Part shown: positions 1 through 9,201 of the stretch, piece by piece
How positions within the stretch are numbered: position 1 is the first letter of the stretch
How the letters are laid out: each line of letters opens with the position of its first letter
From: Proteobacteria bacterium SG_bin6
GTDB taxonomy: Bacteria > Pseudomonadota > Alphaproteobacteria > Sphingomonadales > Sphingomonadaceae
DNA: 32,488 bases
Direction of reading: 5' to 3'
NCBI GenBank assembly: GCA_002083435.1
Contig: LWDJ01000033.1
Location: 1 to 32,488 of the forward strand
The notes under the pieces: model-generated
What the model was told of the DNA's origin: nothing
The model's input: the letters and a program-made list of their open reading frames with translations, nothing else
Databases searched by the model: none
Made by a program: the position numbers and the translations under genes

Positions 1-977
1 TGTTCAGCCGCGTGCCGCGCATCCTGCGCGAGCTGGAGGCGCATACCGGCAAGCGCGTGCGGCTGGAAATGTCGGGCGAGGCGACCGAACTCGACAAGAC
101 CGTGCTCGAACGCCTGGGCGAGCCGCTGACCCATTTGATCCGCAACGCGGTCGATCACGGCATCGAACCCGCCGCCGATCGCCTTGCCGCCGGAAAGTCG
201 GCCGAGGGGCTGCTGCACCTGTCCGCCGAACAGCGTTCGGGCCGCATCCTGATCCACATCAAGGATGATGGTCGCGGCATCAACCGCGAGCGTGTGCTCG
301 CCAAGGCCAAGGAGCGCGGCCTGGTCGCGCCCGACGCCCAGCTGAGCGACGAGGAGATCGACAATCTGATCTTCGCGCCGGGCTTCTCCACCGCCCAGCA
401 GGTGTCGAACATCTCGGGTCGCGGCGTCGGCATGGACGTCGTCCGCCAGAATGTGAAGAATCTGGGCGGCCGCATCACCATCGATTCGCGCCCTGGCGAG
501 GGCTGCACCTTCACCCTCGCGCTGCCGCTGACGCTCGCCATTTCGGACGGGATGATCGTGACGGTGGGCGATCAGACGCTGGTCGTGCCGCTCGCCCATG
601 TCGTCGAGAGCCTGCGCCCGACCGAGGCCGAGATCGCGCCGATGGGCGTGGGGCGGCGGATGCTCAACGTCCGGGGCCGCTTCATCCCGGTGATTCCGCT
701 CGATCGGGCGCTGGGCGCGCGCGACGCGGTCGCCGATCCGTGCGATGCGGTGCTGATCATCGTCGATACCGAAAGCGCCGGCCAGGCCGCGCTGCAGGTC
801 GATATGATCGCCGATCAGCGCCAGTTCGTGATCAAGAGCCTGGCGACGCATTATCGCTCGGTCGATAGCGTGGCGGGGGCGACGATCCTCGGCAATGGCG
901 AGGTCGCGCTGATCGTCGATGTCGACGCGGTCGTCGCGCGCGCGGTGAACGCCGCCGACGCGGTGGTCGCCGCATGA
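1..977 (+). CDS. cheA: Chemotaxis histidine kinase CheA, C-terminal part (5' end outside window)
   Basis: CheA is the cytoplasmic kinase of the chemoreceptor array. It autophosphorylates and passes phosphate to CheY and CheB. Only the last ~325 residues are here; the frame is already open at base 3, so the GTG at 12 is internal. Visible are the HATPase (P4) N-box HLIRNAVDHGIE, a G1 box DDGRGI and a G2 box GRGVGMDVV, followed by a CheW-like P5 regulatory domain over roughly the last 135 residues. The P1 phosphotransfer and P3 dimerisation domains lie upstream of the window. The stop overlaps the cheR start as ATGA, which implies translational coupling. Identification as CheA rather than another HATPase kinase rests on the P4-P5 order and on the neighbouring che genes. 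Confidence 0.96.
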   Translation, partial: FSRVPRILRELEAHTGKRVRLEMSGEATELDKTVLERLGEPLTHLIRNAVDHGIEPAADRLAAGKSAEGLLHLSAEQRSGRILIHIKDDGRGINRERVLAKAKERGLVAPDAQLSDEEIDNLIFAPGFSTAQQVSNISGRGVGMDVVRQNVKNLGGRITIDSRPGEGCTFTLALPLTLAISDGMIVTVGDQTLVVPLAHVVESLRPTEAEIAPMGVGRRMLNVRGRFIPVIPLDRALGARDAVADPCDAVLIIVDTESAGQAALQVDMIADQRQFVIKSLATHYRSVDSVAGATILGNGEVALIVDVDAVVARAVNAADAVVAA

Positions 978-1840
978 GCGAGGCGCTCGCCTTCGAACGG
1001 ATGCCCGGGGTCAGCGCCGGCGTGTACGACGCGGCCGATTTCGCCGCAGTGCGCGATCTGATCTACCGCGAGGCGGGGATCGTGCTGCCCCAGGGCAAGG
1101 CGATGCTGGTCTATTCGCGCCTCGCCCCGCATGTTCGCCGGCGCAATTGCGGTACCTTCGCCAATTATGTGAAGCTGCTCGACGAGGACAAGGAAGAGCG
1201 GCGCAAGGCGGTGTGCTCGCTCACCACCAACCACACCTTCTTTTTCCGTGAGGAGCATCATTTCGAACATCTGGGCGGCGAGGTACGCACGCGGCTGATC
1301 GAGCGCGCCCAGGCCGGGCAGCCGGTGCGGGTGTGGTCGGCGGGCTGTTCCAGCGGCGAGGAAACCTGGTCGATCGTGACGACCCTGCTCGGCGCCGATC
1401 GCGTCGCCGCGCGGCGGTTCGCCGATCGCGACGTGATCGTGCTGGCGAGCGACCTCGCCGACCACGCGCTCGCGACCGCGCGCGAGGGGCGCTATCCGAT
1501 CGCCTCGGTGGAGCCAGTGCCGATGCCGTTGCGCCGTGCCTGGATCGAGGAGCGCGGCGACCACGCCCAGATCGCCGCCGACGCGATGCGGCTGGTGCGG
1601 TTTCGCACCCTGAACCTGCTCGGCCCCTGGCCGATGAACAAGCCGTTCGACGTGATCTTCTGTCGCAACGTGATGATCTATTTCGATCAGCCGACCAAGG
1701 AACGGCTGGTCGCGCGTTTCGCCGAGCAGCTGCGCCCCGGCGGGCTGCTCTACATCGGCCATAGCGAGCGCGTGACCGGCCCGGCGAGCCGTGTTCTGCG
1801 TCCCATTGGCAACACCATTTACCGCAAGGAGGCAGCATGA
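974..1840 (+). CDS. cheR: Chemoreceptor glutamate methyltransferase CheR
   Basis: CheR methylates glutamates of chemoreceptors from S-adenosylmethionine and so opposes CheB in adaptation. The 288-aa length is normal for the family. An N-terminal helical domain (about 1-80) is followed by the receptor-proximal motif NHTFFFREEHHFE (86-98), the SAM-binding motif VWSAGCSSGEE (120-130) and the late motif FDVIFCRNVMIYFD (225-238). The ATG overlaps the cheA stop, and the stop overlaps the cheB start, each as ATGA. Receptors at the right end of this window end in xWxxF, the type of peptide that tethers CheR, so they are plausible substrates. Confidence 0.96.
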   Translation: MSEALAFERMPGVSAGVYDAADFAAVRDLIYREAGIVLPQGKAMLVYSRLAPHVRRRNCGTFANYVKLLDEDKEERRKAVCSLTTNHTFFFREEHHFEHLGGEVRTRLIERAQAGQPVRVWSAGCSSGEETWSIVTTLLGADRVAARRFADRDVIVLASDLADHALATAREGRYPIASVEPVPMPLRRAWIEERGDHAQIAADAMRLVRFRTLNLLGPWPMNKPFDVIFCRNVMIYFDQPTKERLVARFAEQLRPGGLLYIGHSERVTGPASRVLRPIGNTIYRKEAA

Positions 1841-2853
1841 TCCGCGTTCTGATCGTCGACGATTCGCCGACGATGCGCGCGCTGCTGAGCGCGCTGTTGC
1901 GCGACGAGCCCGATATTCAAGTGGTCGACACCGCCGTCGACGCCAATGACGCGCGGGCGAAGATCCGCCAGCTCGATCCCGATGTCGTGACGCTCGACAT
2001 CGAAATGCCGGGGATGAGCGGCATCGATTTCCTCGAAAAGTTGATGCGGCTGCGCCCGACGCCGGTGGTGATCGTCTCGGGCCTCACCCAGCAAGGGGCG
2101 GAGATCACCGCGCGCGCGCTCGCGATGGGGGCGGTCGATTGCTATGCCAAGCCGCGCGGGCGGCCTGGCGAACTGCTGTCGAGCGATGGCGGGCGCCTCG
2201 CCAATTCGATCCGCGCCGCCGCCGCCACGCGCGGCCGCCAGATCGACGTGCGCCCGGCGCGCACCGCGATCACCGAACGGCGCGGCGACATCGCGCTGAT
2301 CGCGATCGGTTCCTCGACCGGCGGGGTGGAGGCGCTGCACGTGCTGCTCGGCAGCTTCCCGGCCGATTGCCCGCCGACCCTGGTCGTGCAGCACATCAAC
2401 GGCCACTTCGCGGGCGCCGTCGCGCGCCGCCTGGATGAAAGTTGCGCGCCCAAGGTGCAGCTCGCCGAGACCGACGTGAAGCTGATGCCGGGCCACGTTT
2501 ATCTGGCGCCGGGCAATGACCGGCATTTGGCGGTGCGCGCCGGCAGCGGGCTCTACAGCAAGCTGCGCGCGAGCGACCCGGTCTCCGGTCACCGCCCAAG
2601 TGTGGACGTGCTGTTCCACTCGGTGGCGGAGGCGGTCGGCCCGGCGGCGGTGGGCGTGCTGCTCACCGGCATGGGTGCGGACGGCGCGCACGGCCTGCTC
2701 GCGATGAAGCGCGCGGGCGCGACCACCATCGCCCAGGACGAAGCGACCTCGACCGTGTTCGGGATGCCGCGCGCGGCGATCCAGCTCGGCGCCGCCGGCC
2801 ATGTCGCCGGGTTGGGCGAGATCGCCGGCTATGCGCTGGGAGGTCGGGGCTGA
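1837..2853 (+). CDS. cheB: Chemotaxis response regulator protein-glutamate methylesterase CheB
   Basis: CheB removes methyl groups from receptor glutamates and deamidates glutamines once its receiver domain is phosphorylated by CheA. The receiver domain (about 1-120) has the acidic pair D8/D9, phospho-acceptor D54 in LDIEMPGM and K105. The esterase domain (about 152-338) carries an intact triad: S160 in GSSTGG, H186 in VVQHIN and D282 in GMGADG. These sit at a constant four-residue offset from the well-known 164/190/286 positions of enteric CheB. At 338 aa it is full length. The start overlaps the cheR stop and the stop overlaps the cheD start (TGATG). This is the active CheB of the operon; a degenerate paralogue follows at 4281. 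Confidence 0.96.
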   Translation: MIRVLIVDDSPTMRALLSALLRDEPDIQVVDTAVDANDARAKIRQLDPDVVTLDIEMPGMSGIDFLEKLMRLRPTPVVIVSGLTQQGAEITARALAMGAVDCYAKPRGRPGELLSSDGGRLANSIRAAAATRGRQIDVRPARTAITERRGDIALIAIGSSTGGVEALHVLLGSFPADCPPTLVVQHINGHFAGAVARRLDESCAPKVQLAETDVKLMPGHVYLAPGNDRHLAVRAGSGLYSKLRASDPVSGHRPSVDVLFHSVAEAVGPAAVGVLLTGMGADGAHGLLAMKRAGATTIAQDEATSTVFGMPRAAIQLGAAGHVAGLGEIAGYALGGRG

Positions 2854-3401
2854 TGTTCCACCAACCGATCCTGAAAGGCGACGCCCGTCGCATCACCGTG
2901 ATGCAGGGCCAGGCGCGCGCCAGCAACGAAGCCGGTCTGTCGCTTACCACGGTGCTCGGCAGCTGCATCGCCTGCTGCCTGTTCGATCCGCTGGCGGGCG
3001 TGGGCGGCATGAATCATTTTTTGCTCGCCGAACCGCCCCAGGGGCGCGGCGCGGGAGAATTGGACGAGAATTACGGCGCTTACCTGATGGAAGTGCTGAT
3101 CAACCAGATGCTCGGATTGGGTGCCAGCAAAGGCCGGATGAAAGCACATCTTTACGGTGGCGCGAATATGCACCGGGCGATGCTGAAGATCGGCACCATC
3201 AATGGGCAGTTCGCGCAGAGCTTTCTGGAGCGCGAACGGATTCCGGTGGTCCATGCCGATCTGGGCGGCAGCGCCGCGCGGCGGGTGGAATTTCTGCCCG
3301 CGCTCGGCAAGGCGCGCTGCCGCTCGGTCGCGGCCGAGGTCGTGGCGCCGGAGCCGGTGCAGCGCGCGCCGCGCGCCACGGGCGATGTGGAATTGTTCTG
3401 A
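2853..3401 (+). CDS. cheD: Chemoreceptor glutamine deamidase CheD
   Basis: CheD hydrolyses specific receptor glutamines to glutamate, creating methylation sites, and in some bacteria also works with CheC. The family core is clear. The catalytic Cys is C38 in LGSCIACC, the His is H55 in GGMNHF, and T32 sits six residues before the Cys, matching the Thr-Cys-His spacing of characterised CheD. The 182-aa length is typical with a short C-terminal extension. The ATG shares its A with the cheB stop codon, so translation is coupled. No cheC is visible nearby, so receptor deamidation is the more likely role than a CheC partnership. Confidence 0.93.
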   Translation: MFHQPILKGDARRITVMQGQARASNEAGLSLTTVLGSCIACCLFDPLAGVGGMNHFLLAEPPQGRGAGELDENYGAYLMEVLINQMLGLGASKGRMKAHLYGGANMHRAMLKIGTINGQFAQSFLERERIPVVHADLGGSAARRVEFLPALGKARCRSVAAEVVAPEPVQRAPRATGDVELF

Positions 3402-3429
3402 TTTTGGGGAAGTAGGCGGGGAATAGGCG

Positions 3430-3795
3430 ATGCAAACCAAGGTTTTGACGGTTGATGATAGCAATGTGATGCGGGCGCTGCTGCGTTCCGCGCTCACCGA
3501 GAAGGGTTTCGAGGTGGCGCAGGCGGTCGACGGGGTCGATGCGCTTGAGTGGCTCGACGCCAACGATGTCGATGTCGTCATCACCGACATCAACATGCCG
3601 CGTATGGATGGCTTCGGCCTGATCGAGAAGCTGCGCGCGCATGATCGCCATCGCGATCGACCGATCCTGGTGCTCTCGACCGAAAGCTCGGACGAGAAGA
3701 AGGCACGCGCCCGTGCTGCCGGAGCGACCGGCTGGATCGTGAAGCCGTTCGATGCGGAAAAGCTGGCCACCGCGGTGCGCCGCGTGAGCCATTGA
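3430..3795 (+). CDS. cheY: Chemotaxis response regulator CheY
   Basis: This is a single-domain receiver of 121 aa. Such proteins take phosphate from CheA and bind the flagellar switch, or act as phosphate sinks. The conserved residues are present: acidic pair D9/D10, phospho-acceptor D53 in ITDINMPRMDG, the Ser/Thr switch position S83 in VLSTES, and K105 in VKPF. It begins 28 nt after cheD. Position between cheD and cheW supports CheY over a generic stand-alone receiver. Whether it is the motor-binding CheY or an accessory one cannot be told, because no flagellar gene is in view. Confidence 0.92.
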   Translation: MQTKVLTVDDSNVMRALLRSALTEKGFEVAQAVDGVDALEWLDANDVDVVITDINMPRMDGFGLIEKLRAHDRHRDRPILVLSTESSDEKKARARAAGATGWIVKPFDAEKLATAVRRVSH

Positions 3796-3806
3796 GGGAG
3801 GGGAAA

Positions 3807-4247
3807 ATGGCGCGTCAAATCATTACGTTCCAAGTCGAGAGCCAGGTGTTCGGGGTGGACATCATGGCGATCCGCGAAATCCGGGCCTGGACGCCGACGA
3901 CCCGGCTGCCGCACGTGCCGGGTTATGTCGCCGGCGTCGTCAACCTGCGCGGCACGGTGCTGCCGGTGATCGATCTTGCCGCCCGGCTGGGCTGGAACGC
4001 GACCGATCCCACCGCGCGCCACGTGATCATCGTGACCCGCGTGAAGGATCAGTTCCGCGGCCTGATCGTCGATTCGGTGAGCGACATCGTGACGTTCGAG
4101 GACAATCAGCTGCAGCCGCCGCCGGCGACCGAGGCCGACAGCGTCGTGCCGTTCCTGGAAGGGCTGGTCGCGATCGACGAGCGGATGGTGATGGTGCTCG
4201 ATCTGCCGACGCTGACCGGTGAGATCGAACTGCGCGACGCGGCGTGA
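3807..4247 (+). CDS. cheW: Chemotaxis coupling protein CheW
   Basis: CheW links chemoreceptors to CheA through its SH3-like fold. The 146-aa protein is one CheW domain, with the typical VFGVDIMAIREI strand-turn near the start, the VPGYVAGVVNLRGTVLPVID core, and the later VDSVSDIV segment. An in-frame TTG exists at 3792, but the ATG at 3807 is preferred because a strong purine-rich ribosome-binding site (GGGAGGGG, about 3796-3803) lies just before it. The RBS directly follows the cheY stop, so the genes are co-transcribed. A 33-nt gap with its own AAGGA motif separates it from the second cheB. Confidence 0.94.
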   Translation: MARQIITFQVESQVFGVDIMAIREIRAWTPTTRLPHVPGYVAGVVNLRGTVLPVIDLAARLGWNATDPTARHVIIVTRVKDQFRGLIVDSVSDIVTFEDNQLQPPPATEADSVVPFLEGLVAIDERMVMVLDLPTLTGEIELRDAA

Positions 4248-4280
4248 TGCCGCAGCACGAGTTTATTTAAGGACTGGGGT

Positions 4281-5324
4281 ATGGCCGCAATCAAAGTGCT
4301 GGTGGTCGACGATTCGCTCACCATGCGGGCGCTGTTTTCGAGCGCGCTGGAACGGAGTAAGGACATTGTCGTCGTCGGCGCGGCCGGTGACGCGGCGGAG
4401 GCGCGCCAACTGATCGAACAATTGCGGCCCAACGTCTTGACGCTCGACGTCGAAATGCCCGGCATGAACGGTCTCGATTTCCTGGCCGAGATCATGGACA
4501 AGAAGCCGATGCCGGTGATCATGCTGTCGACGCTGACGCATAAGGGCGGCGACGTTTCGCTGCGCGCGCTGGAAATCGGCGCGGTCGACTGCTTCCCCAA
4601 GCCCGCCCGCGCGACCCCCGACGAGTTCGAGAAGATTTCCGGCAAATTGTGCAAGCTGGTGATCGCCGCCTCCAAGACCAACGTGCTCGCCAAGAAGGGC
4701 GAGGCGAAGGAAGCCAAGGGCGTGGTGCGCGATTACCGCTATGACGGCGCGGTGCTCGGCATCGCCGGCGGCATGGGCGGGCCGGACGCGGCGGTTGAGC
4801 TGCTCGCGCGGTTCCCCGCCAACTGCCCGCCGACGATCCTCGTCCAGCCGATGGATGAAGGGCTGCTGGTGCCGTTCGGCGCAAAGCTCGCCCGCGCGGT
4901 CGCGCCCGAGGTGAAGATGGCGGCGGACGGGATGCCGCTGCTCGAAGGGCATATCTATGTGGCGGGTGTCTCGACTCACCATATCGTGATCGATCGCTGG
5001 CCGGGCGGCGTGATCCGGATGCTCGATCGCGATCCGGTGCAGGGCGCGCGGCCTTCCGCCGACATGCTGTTCGCGACGCTCGCCAAGGCGGCGGGCAAAC
5101 GCGCCGGCGGGGTGATCCTGTCGGGGGCGGGCGGCGACGGCGCGGCCGGGCTCGCGGCGATCGCGGGTGCCGGCGGGCGGGTCGCGGCGCAAGACCCCGC
5201 GACCGCGCTGATCGCCGAGGCGATCACGGCGGCGCAGGGGCGGGTTCCAGGCCTGAAACTGCTCGCGCCCGGCGACATCGCCGAGGTGATGCTCGAGCGG
5301 GTCAGCCTGAGCGCGGCGGCATGA
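4281..5324 (+). CDS. Degenerate CheB paralogue: receiver plus catalytically altered methylesterase domain
   Basis: The 347-aa protein has CheB architecture: a receiver domain (about 1-125), a short basic linker and a CheB-type esterase domain (about 155-347). The receiver looks phosphorylatable (D10/D11, D56 in LDVEMPGM, K107). In the esterase domain, aligned residue by residue with the upstream CheB, the nucleophile Ser is Gly164 (IAGGMGG replaces IGSSTGG) and the catalytic His is Pro190 (LVQPMD replaces VVQHIN). Only D286 remains. By the known CheB mechanism it should lack methylesterase activity. It may be a phosphorylation-dependent adaptor or a competitor of CheB, but that is inference. 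The reading frame is intact and G+C matches its neighbours, so it does not look like a decaying pseudogene. Confidence 0.88.
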   Translation: MAAIKVLVVDDSLTMRALFSSALERSKDIVVVGAAGDAAEARQLIEQLRPNVLTLDVEMPGMNGLDFLAEIMDKKPMPVIMLSTLTHKGGDVSLRALEIGAVDCFPKPARATPDEFEKISGKLCKLVIAASKTNVLAKKGEAKEAKGVVRDYRYDGAVLGIAGGMGGPDAAVELLARFPANCPPTILVQPMDEGLLVPFGAKLARAVAPEVKMAADGMPLLEGHIYVAGVSTHHIVIDRWPGGVIRMLDRDPVQGARPSADMLFATLAKAAGKRAGGVILSGAGGDGAAGLAAIAGAGGRVAAQDPATALIAEAITAAQGRVPGLKLLAPGDIAEVMLERVSLSAAA

Positions 5325-5593
5325 ACGGGGGCGGGATGATGGTCGATCGTAATCAATGGCTGGAGCGCGTCGGCGCCCAATTGTCGCGCCTCGCAACCGA
5401 GATCGAAGCGCTCGGCGAAGTGCTGTGCAGCGATGTCGAGATGATGCAGCGCAACCTGACGACGTTACAGGCGATCGACGCGATCGCGCAGCAGCAAAAT
5501 TGTCTGGCGCGGATCGTGACCGCCGATCCGATGGAGCAGGCGGTCGCCGAATGCAGCTTCGCGGAACTGAAGCAGCGGCTACTGGCGGCCTGA
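5321..5593 (+). CDS. Small helical hypothetical protein coupled to the degenerate cheB
   Basis: A 90-aa ORF starts at an ATG overlapping the preceding stop as ATGA; a second in-frame ATG at 5339 would give 84 aa. The sequence is mostly helix-forming, rich in Leu, Glu, Gln and Ala, with a heptad-like centre, and has no signal peptide or membrane segment. I do not recognise a family. The overlap with the upstream gene and the end of the operon right after it suggest that it works with the CheB-like protein or the array. It might be a small array or phosphatase-type accessory factor, but no motif such as that of CheZ or CheX can be seen. Confidence 0.7.
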   Translation: MNGGGMMVDRNQWLERVGAQLSRLATEIEALGEVLCSDVEMMQRNLTTLQAIDAIAQQQNCLARIVTADPMEQAVAECSFAELKQRLLAA

Positions 5594-5618
5594 GTGGGGC
5601 GGTGGGGCGTTGTTGCCA

Positions 5619-5706
5619 CCCACCCCCATCCCCTCCCTTGCAGGGAGGGGCTTGACCGTAGAGCGAACGATACACCCCTCCCTGAAAGGGAGCGGATAGG
5701 GGTGGG
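5619..5706. repeat. Intergenic inverted repeat, copy 1 (C-rich/G-rich arms)
   Basis: The arm CACCCCCATCCCCTCCC at the left is answered by GGGAGCGGATAGGGGTGGG at the right, and each arm also folds internally (CCCTCCC-ttgca-GGGAGGG and CCCTCCC-tgaaa-GGGAG). The unit can form one long cruciform or two short hairpins. Closely similar paired structures occur at 7062-7164 and 25653-25753. It lies between the end of the che operon and argD, where it may also end or stabilise transcripts. Confidence 0.8.
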
Positions 5707-5848
5707 GCGATCGCGTGCGGCACAGCCATCTAGCGCGTGGACGCGGCGGCCCCCGCACCGTTGCGCTCCACCGCCAAGCCTTCTAAAAACGCGGTTCAGG
5801 GCGGCCCTGGTGTCGCCCTTTCGCGTTTCTGCAAGAGGAGGCCCGCCC

Positions 5849-7045
5849 ATGCCCATCACCCCGCTCATGCCCGTCTATCCGCGGTGCGATGTGCGACCGG
5901 TGCGCGGGGAGGGCTGCTACCTGATCGGCGAGCGCGGCGAGCGCTATCTCGATTTCGCGAGCGGCATTGCGGTCAACGCGCTCGGCCACGGCCATCCCAA
6001 GCTCGTCCAGGCGATCGCCGATCAAGCGGCGACGCTGATGCACGTCTCGAACCTCTATGGCTCCCCCCAGGGCGAGCATTTCGCGCAGCGGCTGGTCGAC
6101 GCGACTTTCGCTGACACGGTGTTCTTTACCAATTCGGGCGCGGAAGCGGTGGAATGCGCGATCAAGACCGCGCGCCGCTATCATCACGTGAACGGCAACC
6201 CGCAGCGGCACACGCTGATCACCTTCAACAACGCCTTTCACGGCCGCACGATGGGCACGATCAGCGCGACCAACCAACCCAAGATGCGCGACGGGTTCGA
6301 GCCGCTGCTCCCCGGTTTCGCTTATGCCCCGTTCGACGATCTGGAGGCGGCGCTGGCGCTGGTGAACGATCACACCGCCGGCTTCCTGGTGGAGCCGGTG
6401 CAGGGCGAGGGCGGCATTCGCCCGGCGTCCGACGCCTTCCTCAAAGGTCTGCGCGCGGCGTGCGACGAACACGGCCTGCTGCTGGTGCTCGACGAGGTGC
6501 AGGCGGGCTATGGCCGCACCGGCAAGTTGTTCGCGCACGAGCATTACGGCCTGACGCCCGATATCATGGCGGTTGCCAAGGGGATTGGTGGCGGCTTCCC
6601 GCTCGGCGCGTGCCTCGCGACCGAGGAAGCGGCCAAGGGCATGGTTTTCGGCACCCACGGCTCTACCTATGGCGGCAACCCGCTGGCGATGGCGGCGGGC
6701 GAGGCGGTGCTCGATGTGCTGCTCGAACCCGGCTTCCTCGACCGGGTGACGATGATGGGCGAACGGTTGCGCGCCGCGCTCGAACAGATGATACCCAATC
6801 ATGACGCGGTGTTCGAAAGCGTGCGCGGCAAGGGGCTGATGCTGGGGCTGAAGCTGAAGGACGCGGCGGTCTCGCGCGATTTCGTGGCGCATGCGCGCGA
6901 TCATCACGGGCTGCTGACGGTGGCGGCGGGCGACAATGTCGTGCGCATCCTGCCGCCGCTCGTGATCGAGGAAGCGCATATCGCCGATTGCGTTGAGAAG
7001 CTTTCGGAGGCTGCGCGCAGCTTCGCGCCGGCGCTGGCGGCGTGA
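5849..7045 (+). CDS. argD: Acetylornithine aminotransferase (class III, PLP-dependent)
   Basis: ArgD transaminates N-acetylglutamate semialdehyde to N-acetylornithine in arginine synthesis, and many ArgD proteins also serve lysine synthesis. The chosen ATG has an AAGAGGAG ribosome-binding site 9 nt upstream and gives 398 aa, the normal family length. The open frame continues upstream only through repeat DNA. The PLP lysine is K244 in AVAKGIGGGFPLG, preceded by the LDEVQAGYGRTG motif with the cofactor-binding Asp. The N-terminal region (FASGIAVNALGH) and the NSGAEAVE motif fit the ornithine-aminotransferase subgroup. Its neighbour argF, the next-but-one pathway enzyme, supports ArgD over other class III transaminases. 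Confidence 0.95.
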   Translation: MPITPLMPVYPRCDVRPVRGEGCYLIGERGERYLDFASGIAVNALGHGHPKLVQAIADQAATLMHVSNLYGSPQGEHFAQRLVDATFADTVFFTNSGAEAVECAIKTARRYHHVNGNPQRHTLITFNNAFHGRTMGTISATNQPKMRDGFEPLLPGFAYAPFDDLEAALALVNDHTAGFLVEPVQGEGGIRPASDAFLKGLRAACDEHGLLLVLDEVQAGYGRTGKLFAHEHYGLTPDIMAVAKGIGGGFPLGACLATEEAAKGMVFGTHGSTYGGNPLAMAAGEAVLDVLLEPGFLDRVTMMGERLRAALEQMIPNHDAVFESVRGKGLMLGLKLKDAAVSRDFVAHARDHHGLLTVAAGDNVVRILPPLVIEEAHIADCVEKLSEAARSFAPALAA

Positions 7046-7061
7046 GGTCGGCCGCCGATCT

Positions 7062-7164
7062 CCCTCTCCCCCTTGGGGGAGAGGGTCGGGGTGAGGGGAA
7101 GAGTTTGCACGTGTCGATCTTCTCATCTCCCCCTCACCCAACCCTCTCCCCCAAGGGGGAGAGG
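7062..7164. repeat. Intergenic inverted repeat, copy 2, between argD and argF
   Basis: Two arms of about 36 nt (7062-7098 and 7129-7164) are near-perfect reverse complements, differing mainly by one indel. Each arm contains its own perfect hairpin (CTCTCCCCC-tt-GGGGGAGAG). The copy fills most of the 142 nt between argD and argF and ends 24 nt before the argF start, so it may separate expression of the two genes. It is related in design to the copies at 5619 and 25653. Confidence 0.9.
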
Positions 7165-7187
7165 ACTATCCGCGGTGCGGCGTAGCG

Positions 7188-8105
<918 letters not shown>

Positions 8106-8142
8106 GACGCGCGCCCACGCTTCCTATCTAGCGGCAGTTCAA

Positions 8143-8169
8143 CGGCGCCTAGCGCGGCGCGGCCTTTTT
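8143..8169 (+). terminator. Possible weak terminator after argF
   Basis: A 5-bp GC stem (GCGCC, loop of six, GGCGC) is followed after GGCC by TTTTT, about 40 nt downstream of argF and 40 nt before hslO. The short stem and the gap before the T-run make it a weak candidate. Confidence 0.35.
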
Positions 8170-8207
8170 CGTGTGCGATCCGAAGGGGCAAGACCAACGG
8201 ATTGACC

Positions 8208-9122
8208 ATGGACGACCTGATACGCACCGATCTTGACCGCGCGCTGGGCTTTACCATACCCGGCCGCCACGCCCGCGGCCGCTTCGCGCGGCTGGGGCCG
8301 CTGCTCGACGAAATCCTCGCGGCGCATGCCTATCCGCCAGTGATCGAGGCGCTGCTCGCCGAGGCGCTGACGCTCGCCGCGCTGATCGGCGCGACGCTGA
8401 AGGACGCGGGCGGCCAGCTGACGATGCAGACCCAGACCGAGGCCGGCCCGGTCCGGCTGATGGTCGCCGATTACAAGGGCGGGGCTTTGCGCGGCTATGT
8501 CCAGTTCGACGCCGATCAGGTCGCCGCGCTTCCCGAGGCGCCGGGGCTGCAGGCGCTGTTCGGCGGCGCGGGCTATCTCGCCATCACCTTCGACCAAGCG
8601 CTCACCGGCGAACGCTATCAGGGCATCGTGCCCTTGGATGGCGAAACGCTCGCCGAGGCCGCGCAAAGCTATTTCGCGCAGAGCGAGCAGATCCCGACGC
8701 TGGTGCGCGCAGGGTTGCGCCGGCTGAGCGACGGCCGGCGCGTCGCGGGTGGCTTGCTGCTGCAACACCTGCCCGAGGGCGAGGAGGGGCGCGAGCGGCT
8801 CCACACCCGGCTCGATCACCCCGAATGGCACCATATCGAGGCGCTCGGCGCGACGATGGAGGTGGAGGAGATTGCCGAGAGCGGCACCCCGCTCGAAACC
8901 CTCGTCTGGCGGCTGTTCAACGAGGAGCCCGAGGTGCGGGTGCTGAGCGAGCTCGTGCTCTCGCGCGGCTGCCGCTGCTCGGCCGAGTACATCGCCCAGG
9001 TGCTCGCCAAGTTTCCGCCCGAGGAGCAGGCCGACATGGCCGATGCCGATGGGGTGATCATGGTCGATTGCGCGTTCTGCGCGAAGCATTTCCCGATCCG
9101 GGTCGGCGAGCGCGTCGGGTAA
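8208..9122 (+). CDS. hslO: Redox-regulated holdase chaperone Hsp33
   Basis: Hsp33 is a cytoplasmic chaperone that is activated when its zinc-binding cysteines are oxidised, and it then holds unfolding proteins. The 304-aa protein has the family layout: a large N-terminal substrate-binding domain and a C-terminal zinc domain with C255-x-C257 and C288-x-x-C291. An in-frame TTG lies 6 nt upstream, but the ATG at 8208 is the natural start. Neighbours are argF and a small exported protein, with no functional link visible. Confidence 0.94.
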   Translation: MDDLIRTDLDRALGFTIPGRHARGRFARLGPLLDEILAAHAYPPVIEALLAEALTLAALIGATLKDAGGQLTMQTQTEAGPVRLMVADYKGGALRGYVQFDADQVAALPEAPGLQALFGGAGYLAITFDQALTGERYQGIVPLDGETLAEAAQSYFAQSEQIPTLVRAGLRRLSDGRRVAGGLLLQHLPEGEEGRERLHTRLDHPEWHHIEALGATMEVEEIAESGTPLETLVWRLFNEEPEVRVLSELVLSRGCRCSAEYIAQVLAKFPPEEQADMADADGVIMVDCAFCAKHFPIRVGERVG

Positions 9123-9201
9123 GACATTGCGGAGCGGTAACCGCCGCACCATTTAGTAGTCGCGCGGCGTGCTTCGCAGCGCGGCTGGAAGGATGCTTGC
9201 C

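Noticed and set aside
4263..5729. 488-codon minus-strand frame opposite the second cheB
   Set aside because: Antisense shadow; composition is Arg/His-rich and it extends through the intergenic repeat.
5594..5848. N-terminal extension of argD by 85 codons
   Set aside because: The extension translates the inverted repeat and has no similarity to ArgD; the ATG at 5849 has a good ribosome-binding site and gives the family length.
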